A stretch of DNA of 10,785 bases from Faecalibacterium sp. UBA1819 (GTDB lineage: Bacteria; Bacillota; Clostridia; Oscillospirales; Ruminococcaceae). The stretch is taken from NCBI GenBank assembly GCA_002315015.1, contig DCEX01000006.1, positions 29,630 to 40,414 on the forward strand. The letters are read 5' to 3'. Of this stretch, positions 6,348 through 10,785 are shown in pieces; the stretch's first letter is position 1; every line of letters begins with the position of its first letter. The position numbers and the translations under genes were made by a program. Under the pieces are notes generated by a model, which was not told the DNA's origin, searched no databases, and saw nothing but the letters and a program-made list of their open reading frames with translations.

Positions 6348-6425
6348 TTAGCAAATATTGCAGTGATTAGTAACTGCGCAAAGTGCAATTTCGTCAATAG
6401 CCTGTTTTTTAACAACTACTTCCAT
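6348..6425 (-). CDS. RiPP precursor peptide, 25 residues, three C-terminal Cys
   Basis: A very short gene with a strong signal. Minus-strand ATG at 6425 follows AAGGAGAGGAG (nearest AGGAG 9 nt upstream), and an in-frame TAA lies 21 nt upstream, which fixes this ATG as the only in-frame ATG start. The product has a 15-residue leader-like part (MEVVVKKQAIDEIAL) with charged residues, then a core CAVTNHCNIC with Cys at 16, 22 and 25 at the very C-terminus. It is immediately upstream of a radical SAM/SPASM enzyme and an ABC exporter, the standard order for sactipeptide/ranthipeptide-like RiPP operons. Short precursors are known for quorum-regulated streptococcal radical SAM peptides such as streptide, though this one lacks the Lys/Trp pair. 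I predict Cys-based thioether links in the core. I recognise no named family. The final activity (antimicrobial or signal) is unknown. Confidence 0.85.
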   Translation of the reverse strand: MEVVVKKQAIDEIALCAVTNHCNIC

Positions 6426-6495
6426 GATTACTTTCTCCTCTCCTTATCATTCAGCTTGGTTTAAATTCATTTATGTATTGCCTCGCTGTAACTAT

Positions 6496-6524
6496 ATTTT
6501 AACAGAGATATCTACTCAGGAACA
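6496..6524 (-). promoter_or_regulatory. Activator-type promoter of the RiPP operon
   Basis: Reading leftward, the extended -10 is TGT-TAAAAT (6504-6496). At 17-nt spacing the -35 position (6524-6519) reads TGTTCC, a poor match to TTGACA. The dyad 6528-6559 abuts it. A good extended -10 with a poor -35 next to an operator is typical of activator dependence. Transcription should start near 6489, about 64 nt before the precursor ATG. Confidence 0.6.
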
Positions 6525-6527
6525 TAC

Positions 6528-6559
6528 CGTTTTATGTTATTAAAAAATAACATAAAACG
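6528..6559. promoter_or_regulatory. Perfect 14-bp palindromic operator (site 1)
   Basis: Arms CGTTTTATGTTATT (6528-6541) and AATAACATAAAACG (6546-6559) are exact reverse complements with an AAAA spacer. It lies between the divergent regulator and RiPP operon promoters, just upstream of the operon's -35. A second site of identical 32-nt length occurs at 7843-7874. The likely binder is the HTH/TPR regulator. Confidence 0.75.
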
Positions 6560-6592
6560 ACAACTTGCAAGAAAAAGTCATCAAAAGCACAC

Positions 6593-6621
6593 TGGAAATT
6601 CATGGAATTATTATTTATAAT
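6593..6621 (+). promoter_or_regulatory. Promoter of the HTH/TPR regulator gene
   Basis: TGGAAA (6593-6598), a 17-nt spacer and a perfect TATAAT (6616-6621). It should work without an activator. Transcription would start near 6628, about 26 nt before the GTG start. Confidence 0.65.
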
Positions 6622-6653
6622 AATGGGAGAATGGTTTTCGGGAGGGTTCGGAA

Positions 6654-7571
6654 GTGAAAAATTTTTTTCTTGGTGAGTATATTAAACAGCGCAGGCTCGA
6701 CCTAGGCTTAACGCAGGAGCAGCTTTGTGAAGGGATTTGTGAACCGATGACGCTTTCTCGGCTTGAAAACGGCAGGCAGACCCCCGGACGAAACCGCATC
6801 AATGCCATTTTACAGCGTTTGGGCTTGCCGGACGACCGCTATTTTGCCTTGCTCAGTAAGCATGAGCTGGAAATGGAAGCCTTGCAAAAAGAGATTGTCG
6901 GCTATAATTCAACCCATCAAGCAGAGGAAGGCTTTGAAAAACTCAGACAGCTGGAACAAATTGCAGACCCCGAAGATTCGATTGTACAGCAGTTTATTCT
7001 GCGCTCGCGGGTATTGCTGGGGCGGCTTGATCAGCGCTATTCCCCACAGGAACAAATTGATTTATTGATGCAGGCAATTCGTCTGACTGTTCCGCGCTTT
7101 ACGATCAAGAAGATAGAGAGCTTTCTCTATTCTATGGAGGAAATTAAGATTATCAGCCATATCGGAAGTTGTTACGCGGATGATGGGCAAAATGAAAAAG
7201 CAGCTGATATTTATCATCAGCTGCTCAGGTATGTCCAAATGCATTTTCAGGAAACTGTCACTTCTGTCGGCCTTCTTCCTATGATTTTGTTCAATTATGC
7301 CTGTGTATTATTTCAGTGTGGACGCTACAGAGAGGCGGCAGAACGTGCCAAGGAAGGCAGAGAAGCCTGCATTAAATACGGCCATTATCAACATTTACCC
7401 GGCTGCTTGGAAGCAGAAGCAGAATGTCGTTATTATATGGGAGATCATGAAAAAAGTGCGGAACTCTACCATCAAGCCTACTACCTATGCAAAGTGACAG
7501 GATACCAGGCGGGGCTTGAAATTGTAAAAAAAGAAGCAAAAAAATATTTAGGGATTGAATTTCGTTATTAA
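6654..7571 (+). CDS. XRE-HTH/TPR transcriptional regulator (RRNPP-like peptide sensor)
   Basis: A 305-residue cytoplasmic regulator. Residues 5-60 form an XRE-type helix-turn-helix (QRRLDLGLTQEQLCEGICEP, then TLSRLENGRQTP). Residues from about 65 to 300 are helical and repeat-like, with TPR-type stretches such as IGSCYADDGQNEKAADIYHQ, NYACVLFQCGRYREAAERA and EAECRYYMGDHEKSAELYHQ. This size and layout match Rgg/PlcR/NprR-type (RRNPP) regulators, which bind small imported peptides in the TPR domain and then act on DNA. The GTG start is chosen for the GGGAGGG 7 nt upstream; nearby ATGs are out of frame. It is divergent from the RiPP operon, shares its intergenic region, and its stop overlaps by 3-4 nt the end of a convergent secreted-peptide gene. 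It is inferred to activate both through the two matching dyads. Confidence 0.88.
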   Translation: MKNFFLGEYIKQRRLDLGLTQEQLCEGICEPMTLSRLENGRQTPGRNRINAILQRLGLPDDRYFALLSKHELEMEALQKEIVGYNSTHQAEEGFEKLRQLEQIADPEDSIVQQFILRSRVLLGRLDQRYSPQEQIDLLMQAIRLTVPRFTIKKIESFLYSMEEIKIISHIGSCYADDGQNEKAADIYHQLLRYVQMHFQETVTSVGLLPMILFNYACVLFQCGRYREAAERAKEGREACIKYGHYQHLPGCLEAEAECRYYMGDHEKSAELYHQAYYLCKVTGYQAGLEIVKKEAKKYLGIEFRY

Positions 7572-7771
7572 GTGAATTCGTTATCCATGGGAAATATTTT
7601 GGTCAGCTGTGCATTACAATATTCTTCCACTTGTGGCTTTGTTTCCTGTGTATAGTTTGTTATACTCCGAGCCGTTGTTAATTGCGAGCTATATGAGCTA
7701 TCCAAACAAGGAGCGGCAAATACTCCGGCGGCCAAAACGGCGCAGCAAAGTGCAGTGAAAATGTGTTTCAT
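7568..7771 (-). CDS. Secreted 67-residue peptide, candidate signal pro-peptide
   Basis: A small leftward gene with a clear signal peptide. It has MKH, then a hydrophobic stretch of about 16 residues (IFTALCCAVLAAGVFAA), with likely cleavage near A19 (VFA). The mature part of about 48 residues is polar, with two Cys (22, 52) and the C-terminus TKIFPMDNEFT. AAAGGA lies about 12 nt before the ATG. It is not a lipoprotein, since P21 precedes the Cys. It faces the HTH/TPR regulator and overlaps its 3' end, and its promoter carries the same dyad and -10 geometry as the RiPP operon. Secreted pro-peptides whose C-terminal residues become the imported signal are known for RRNPP systems (PapR, NprX, clostridial Qss-type). 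That role is inferred; a small exported effector or immunity peptide is the alternative. Confidence 0.72.
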   Translation of the reverse strand: MKHIFTALCCAVLAAGVFAAPCLDSSYSSQLTTARSITNYTQETKPQVEEYCNAQLTKIFPMDNEFT

Positions 7772-7810
7772 AAGTGTACGTTCCTTTCTTTTTGTTTTTG
7801 TAATGTCAAC

Positions 7811-7839
7811 AGCATACCACCGTGTGCGGCGCTAGACCA
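7811..7839 (-). promoter_or_regulatory. Activator-type promoter of the secreted-peptide gene
   Basis: Reading leftward, the extended -10 is TGG-TATGCT (7819-7811), with TGGTCT at the -35 position (7839-7834) 17 nt away. The distance from the -10 to the adjacent dyad is identical to that in the RiPP operon promoter (27 nt). Transcription should start near 7804, about 33 nt before the ATG. Confidence 0.58.
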
Positions 7840-7842
7840 TAT

Positions 7843-7874
7843 CGTTTTGTGTTTCTACTTTTTCACATAAAACA
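7843..7874. promoter_or_regulatory. Operator site 2, matching the RiPP operon dyad
   Basis: The half-sites CGTTTTGTGTT and CACATAAAACA frame a 32-nt imperfect dyad, the same length as site 1. 22 of 32 positions match site 1, including CGTTTT at one end and ACATAAAAC at the other. It sits immediately upstream of the secreted-peptide promoter. Confidence 0.68.
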
Positions 7875-8007
7875 AGTGCTTTCTTTTGTCTGATTTTTCG
7901 CGGATCTTCCACATTGTTCCGCACTGTGGAGCAATGCCGGAGAGGGGCGAAAAGTCAAGGGTCAATTCCGCCAAAGCACAAAGCGCAAAATTGTAGGAGT
8001 TTTCCAT
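7875..8007. other. Intergenic region with a near-palindrome at 7912-7936
   Basis: No gene is seen here. The only structure is a 25-nt dyad: CATTGTTCCGCA (7912-7923) against TGTGGAGCAATG (7925-7936), with 10 of 12 Watson-Crick pairs and the other two G-T. It has no T run, so an operator is more likely than a terminator. Its owner, kdgK or the secreted-peptide gene, is unclear. Confidence 0.4.
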
Positions 8008-8035
8008 TTGCAGCGTTTTGGGAATGTGCTATACT
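8008..8035 (+). promoter_or_regulatory. Promoter of kdgK with overlapping dyad
   Basis: TTGCAG (8008-8013), a 16-nt spacer, and TATACT (8030-8035). The -10 is the left half of an imperfect inverted repeat, GCTATACT (8028-8035) and AGTATTAGC (8044-8052), which would place a repressor over the start site. Further down, GGCTGCTT (8053-8060) and AAGCAGCC (8094-8101) can pair in the roughly 90-nt leader. Confidence 0.6.
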
Positions 8036-8130
8036 TTATACAGAGTATTAGCGGCTGCTTATGCAAGAGCTGAGAGCGGCATTTTCAGTGTAAAAGCAGC
8101 CTCTTACGCCTGTTTTTGTAGGGAGGACGG

Positions 8131-9162
8131 ATGTTCATTATGAGCAAAAATCAATTTGATCTCATTACTTTTGGTGAGATTATGCTTCGTCTTTCGCCGC
8201 CGCGTCATGAGCGCATTACCGACGGCGATATTTTTGAAAAGCGCGCAGGCGGCGCAGAGCTGAACGTGGCGTCCGGCGTGGCGCTGCTGGGCTTGCGCAC
8301 CGGCATCATTTCCAAATTGCCGGCGAACAAGCTGGGTACCTTTTTGAAAAACCGCATTCGCTTTGTCGGCGTTTCGGACGACTACTTAATTTACGACGAA
8401 AGCCCCGAGGCACGTTTGGGCCTGTATTATTACGAGATGGGCGCTGCACCGCGCAAGCCGACTATTGTTTACGACCGCAAAGAGTCCAGTGCAACGCGCA
8501 TTCGGCTGGATGAAATTCCTTCCGAAGTGTATAAGAGCGCTCGTATGTTCCACACCTCCGGCATCAGCCTTGCCATTTGCCCGCAAATGCGCGATGTTGC
8601 CATTGAGCTGATGAAACGCTTCAAAGAGGGTGGCGCGCTGATTTCGTTTGACGTAAACTACCGCGCTAATTTGTGGAGCGAGGAGGAGTCGCGCGAGACA
8701 ATTAAGAAAATTTTGCCTCTCGTTGATATTTTGTTTGTTTCCGAGGAAAGCAGCCGCCGCATGTTCCAAAAAACAGGAACTTTGCACGAGATGATGAAAA
8801 GCTATTGTGAGGAATACGGCGTGAAAATTGTTGCCACCACACAGCGCACCGTCATCAGCCCGCGCAAGCATAACTTTACTTCTACCATTTACAGTGCAGA
8901 AAACGACTGTTTTTACACAGAGCAGCCGTATGAGAACATTGACGTCATTGACCGCATCGGTTCCGGTGATGCTTATGTAGGTGGTGTCCTGTTTGGTTTG
9001 CTGAAATATGGTGATCCCGAGCAGGCAATGCGTTTCGGAAACGCTACTTCCAGTGTGAAAAACACGATTCCCGGCGATTTGCCCGATTCCGATATACACG
9101 AAATTGAACGCATTATCAAAGAACATAATGCGGTTGGCCCCGTCAGCGAGCTGAACCGTTAA
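8131..9162 (+). CDS. kdgK: 2-keto-3-deoxygluconate kinase (PfkB family)
   Basis: A 343-residue ribokinase/PfkB-family sugar kinase. It most likely phosphorylates 2-keto-3-deoxy-D-gluconate to KDPG in the cytoplasm, the step before KDPG aldolase in hexuronate breakdown. Visible motifs are the N-terminal FGEIMLRLSPP (14-24), the PfkB signature GGAELNVA (40-47), FDVNYRANLW (173-182) and the ATP/anion-hole motif DRIGSGDAYVGG (274-285) with catalytic base D280. SGD replaces the more common AGD, a conservative change. GGAGG (8122-8126) is 4 nt from the ATG at 8131 and 13 nt from the in-frame ATG at 8140. Family alignments favour the shorter start, so the first three residues are uncertain. The uronate isomerase next door supports KDG over fructose or ribose as substrate. 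Confidence 0.88.
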   Translation: MFIMSKNQFDLITFGEIMLRLSPPRHERITDGDIFEKRAGGAELNVASGVALLGLRTGIISKLPANKLGTFLKNRIRFVGVSDDYLIYDESPEARLGLYYYEMGAAPRKPTIVYDRKESSATRIRLDEIPSEVYKSARMFHTSGISLAICPQMRDVAIELMKRFKEGGALISFDVNYRANLWSEEESRETIKKILPLVDILFVSEESSRRMFQKTGTLHEMMKSYCEEYGVKIVATTQRTVISPRKHNFTSTIYSAENDCFYTEQPYENIDVIDRIGSGDAYVGGVLFGLLKYGDPEQAMRFGNATSSVKNTIPGDLPDSDIHEIERIIKEHNAVGPVSELNR

Positions 9163-9189
9163 GCGCCGCGCGCCATGCGGCGCTATTTT
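9162..9189 (+). terminator. Hairpin at the end of kdgK
   Basis: AGCGCCGC (9162-9169) and GCGGCGCT (9177-9184) form a perfect 8-bp GC-rich stem with a 7-nt loop, starting at the last base of the stop codon. The tail is only ATTTTGG, so termination is probably partial and some read-through into uxaC is possible. Confidence 0.6.
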
Positions 9190-9200
9190 GGGCAGATTTA

Positions 9201-9220
9201 TTGTATATCTGTTGTATACA
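9201..9220. promoter_or_regulatory. Putative operator upstream of uxaC
   Basis: TTGTATA occurs at 9201-9207 and again at 9212-9218, one helical turn (11 nt) apart. The second continues as the palindrome TGTATACA (9213-9220). Such TTGTATACA words resemble sites of GntR/FCD-type uronate regulators (UxuR/ExuR/KdgR-like). It lies directly upstream of the -35. Confidence 0.5.
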
Positions 9221-9222
9221 TC

Positions 9223-9251
9223 TTGTGCGCAGAGTGAAATTCGGCTATACT
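9223..9251 (+). promoter_or_regulatory. Promoter of uxaC
   Basis: TTGTGC (9223-9228), a 17-nt spacer and TATACT (9246-9251). CTATA (9245-9249) and TATAG (9257-9261) form a small inverted repeat over the -10. Transcription should start near 9258. Confidence 0.6.
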
Positions 9252-9293
9252 TCACATATAGTCCAGTTTAATTAAAAGAAAGGTGAGATTGCT

Positions 9294-10709
9294 ATGAAAC
9301 CCTTTATGGACAAAGACTTTTTACTGGAAACCGAAACAGCCAAAAAGCTGTATCATGAACATGCGGCCAAAATGCCCATCATTGACTATCACTGCCACAT
9401 CAATCCGCAGGAGATTGCCGAGGACCGCCGCTATGACTCGATTACGCAGGTTTGGCTGGGCGGCGACCACTACAAATGGCGTGCCATGCGCTGCAACGGT
9501 GTGCCCGAGTGTGATATCACCGGCGCAAAAGACACCGACCCGTACCGCACGTTTGAGCGCTGGGCCGAAACACTGCCGAAGGCCATCGGCAACCCCTTGT
9601 ACCACTGGACGTATTTGGAGCTGAAAAAATATTTCGGCATCACAGAGCCGCTGAATGCAAAATCGGCAAAGAAAATTTATGACGCTTGCAACGAGCGCCT
9701 GAAAGCAGAAGATATGTCCGTGCGCGGCATTATCGACCAGTCGAACGTCAAGCTGATTTGCACCACCGACGACCCCGCCGACACGCTGGAATGGCACAAA
9801 AAGATTGCCGCTGACCCCACCTGCAAGGTGAAGGTGCTGCCCGCGCTGCGCCCCGACAAGGCAATGAACATTCAAAAGCCCGGCTTTGCCGAGTATGTCA
9901 AACACCTCGGCAGCATGGCAGGCATGGAGATTAAAACCTTTGCCGACATGAAGAAAGCTCTGCACAACCGCATTGACTTCTTTAACGAGATGGGCTGCCG
10001 TGCGTCCGACCATGCGCTGGACTATGCCACCTATGAGCCTGCAACCGAGCAGGAGCTGGAGGCGATCTTTGCAAAGGGTCTTGCCGGTGAAGCTTTGACT
10101 GAAAAGGGAATTGCCGCTTACAAGACGGCGGTTCTGCTGGCGGTTGCCGAGAAGTACACCGAGTACGGCTGGGTGATGCAGATTCACTTCGGCTGCATCC
10201 GCGACAACAACACCGAGTGGTACAACAAGCTCGGCCCCGACACCGGTTTTGACGCGGTTTCCAACAGCCATGGTGTGGACGATTTGGGCAAGCTGATGGA
10301 CGCAATGGCACAAAACCACACTCTGCCGAAAATGGTGCTGTACAGCCTGAACCAGTACGACAACGAGGCAATCGTGACATTGGCGGGCTGCTTCCAAGTA
10401 AACGGCGTATGCCCCAGCCAGGTGCAGATTGGCTCTGCATGGTGGTTCAACGACACCAAAACCGGCATGGAGAAACAGCTGACCGACCTTGCAAACCTCG
10501 GCACACTGGGCAATTTCATCGGTATGCTGACCGACAGCCGCAGCTTCCTGTCCTATACCCGTCACGAGTATTTCCGCCGCATTCTGTGCAACTGGATTGG
10601 CAACCTCGTAGAAAACGGCGAGTATCATGCCGACATGGAAACACTCGGCCAGATGGTAGAGGATATCAGCTATAACAACACCGTGCGCTTCTTCGGTTTT
10701 GACGTATAA
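9294..10709 (+). CDS. uxaC: Uronate isomerase (glucuronate/galacturonate isomerase)
   Basis: A 471-residue member of the amidohydrolase superfamily, the normal length for UxaC. It converts D-glucuronate to D-fructuronate and D-galacturonate to D-tagaturonate in the cytoplasm, the entry step of the hexuronate pathway. The sequence shows the metal-binding HxH in DYHCHINP (31-38), the CTTDDPADTLEWH block, the QIHFGCIRDNN block and the C-terminal LTDSRSFLSYTRHEYFRR block, all typical of UxaC. The ATG at 9294 follows AAAGGTGAG at good spacing; a second ATG at 9306 is less well placed. It follows kdgK in the same direction, 131 nt apart, with its own promoter and a likely uronate-responsive operator. 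Fructuronate/tagaturonate reductase and the mannonate/altronate dehydratase are not in the window. Confidence 0.96.
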   Translation: MKPFMDKDFLLETETAKKLYHEHAAKMPIIDYHCHINPQEIAEDRRYDSITQVWLGGDHYKWRAMRCNGVPECDITGAKDTDPYRTFERWAETLPKAIGNPLYHWTYLELKKYFGITEPLNAKSAKKIYDACNERLKAEDMSVRGIIDQSNVKLICTTDDPADTLEWHKKIAADPTCKVKVLPALRPDKAMNIQKPGFAEYVKHLGSMAGMEIKTFADMKKALHNRIDFFNEMGCRASDHALDYATYEPATEQELEAIFAKGLAGEALTEKGIAAYKTAVLLAVAEKYTEYGWVMQIHFGCIRDNNTEWYNKLGPDTGFDAVSNSHGVDDLGKLMDAMAQNHTLPKMVLYSLNQYDNEAIVTLAGCFQVNGVCPSQVQIGSAWWFNDTKTGMEKQLTDLANLGTLGNFIGMLTDSRSFLSYTRHEYFRRILCNWIGNLVENGEYHADMETLGQMVEDISYNNTVRFFGFDV

Positions 10710-10730
10710 AGTGCATTATAAAATGCAAAT

Positions 10731-10763
10731 AAAAAGAACGGCGAGGATTTTTCCTCGCCGTTC
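10731..10763 (-). terminator. Strong terminator at the right edge, T run on the minus strand
   Basis: GAACGGCGAGGA (10736-10747) and TCCTCGCCGTTC (10752-10763) form a perfect 12-bp stem with a TTTT loop. The U-tract (TTTTTATTT) is on the minus strand, so it is built for a leftward gene beyond the window. It may also stop uxaC transcripts, but the plus-strand tail (CAGTTTG) is weak. Confidence 0.8.
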
Positions 10764-10785
10764 CAGTTTGTCGAAAAAGCTTTGC

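Noticed and set aside
6426..6437. Alternative start one frame off, upstream of the precursor (13-codon frame)
   Set aside because: Its ATG lies upstream of the Shine-Dalgarno used by the 25-residue peptide and has none of its own. The product is not conserved-looking.
6534..6620. 28-codon rightward frame starting inside the palindrome, basic peptide
   Set aside because: No properly spaced ribosome binding site, no signal sequence or hydrophobic stretch, and the sequence is explained by the operator and the regulator promoter.
8386..9255. 289-codon leftward open frame opposite kdgK
   Set aside because: It mirrors the codon bias of kdgK, has no recognisable motifs or ribosome binding site, and the plus-strand frame is a clear family member.
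9321..10628. 435-codon leftward open frame opposite uxaC
   Set aside because: It is an antisense shadow of a highly conserved uxaC with strong codon bias; no start signal or domain is visible.
1..10785. CRISPR array, transposase or integrase
   Set aside because: No regularly spaced repeats, no transposase/recombinase motifs and no insertion-sequence ends were seen. The only long repeat is the two-copy tRNA-end repeat.

Overview
The window looks like a chromosomal segment of a low-to-mid GC Firmicute, most likely class Clostridia (Oscillospiraceae-like). This is inferred from strong GGAGG-type ribosome binding sites, sigma-A type promoters, a sensor kinase/OmpR pair, a lone zeta-like kinase, a radical SAM peptide cassette and a uronate catabolism pair. 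The species cannot be named from sequence alone.

Layout. 1-2209: a rightward OmpR-type response regulator and HAMP histidine kinase that overlap by 4 nt. 2217-2385: a tRNA(CAT) with its own promoter and terminator. The tRNA 3' end plus terminator (84 bp) recurs exactly 220 bp downstream, so 2327-2630 is a repeat-bounded scar. 2747-3307: a solitary zeta-toxin-like P-loop kinase with its own promoter. 3322-6425 (leftward): a three-gene peptide operon made of a 25-residue precursor ending in three cysteines, a radical SAM/SPASM maturase and an ABC exporter. 6654-7571 (rightward): an XRE-HTH/TPR regulator of the peptide-sensing (RRNPP) kind. 7568-7771 (leftward): a 67-residue secreted peptide that meets the regulator tail to tail. 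8131-9162 and 9294-10709 (rightward): 2-keto-3-deoxygluconate kinase (kdgK) and uronate isomerase (uxaC), each with its own promoter.

The centre (3322-7874) is the most interesting part. I read it as a self-contained, quorum-sensing-controlled RiPP system. The main evidence is two promoters that share a 32-bp inverted repeat. One lies before the 25-residue precursor (dyad 6528-6559) and one before the 67-residue secreted peptide (dyad 7843-7874). In both, the dyad sits 27 nt from the same kind of extended -10 element, with a poor -35 between. That geometry suggests one activator, most simply the TPR regulator, drives both the RiPP operon and its own candidate signal peptide. A stem-loop between precursor and maturase would favour high precursor expression.

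The two flanks look like ordinary chromosomal genes. The maturase gene is clearly AT-richer than either flank, consistent with horizontal acquisition of the cassette. The kdgK-uxaC pair covers the first and a late step of hexuronate breakdown; the dehydrogenase and dehydratase steps must be encoded elsewhere.
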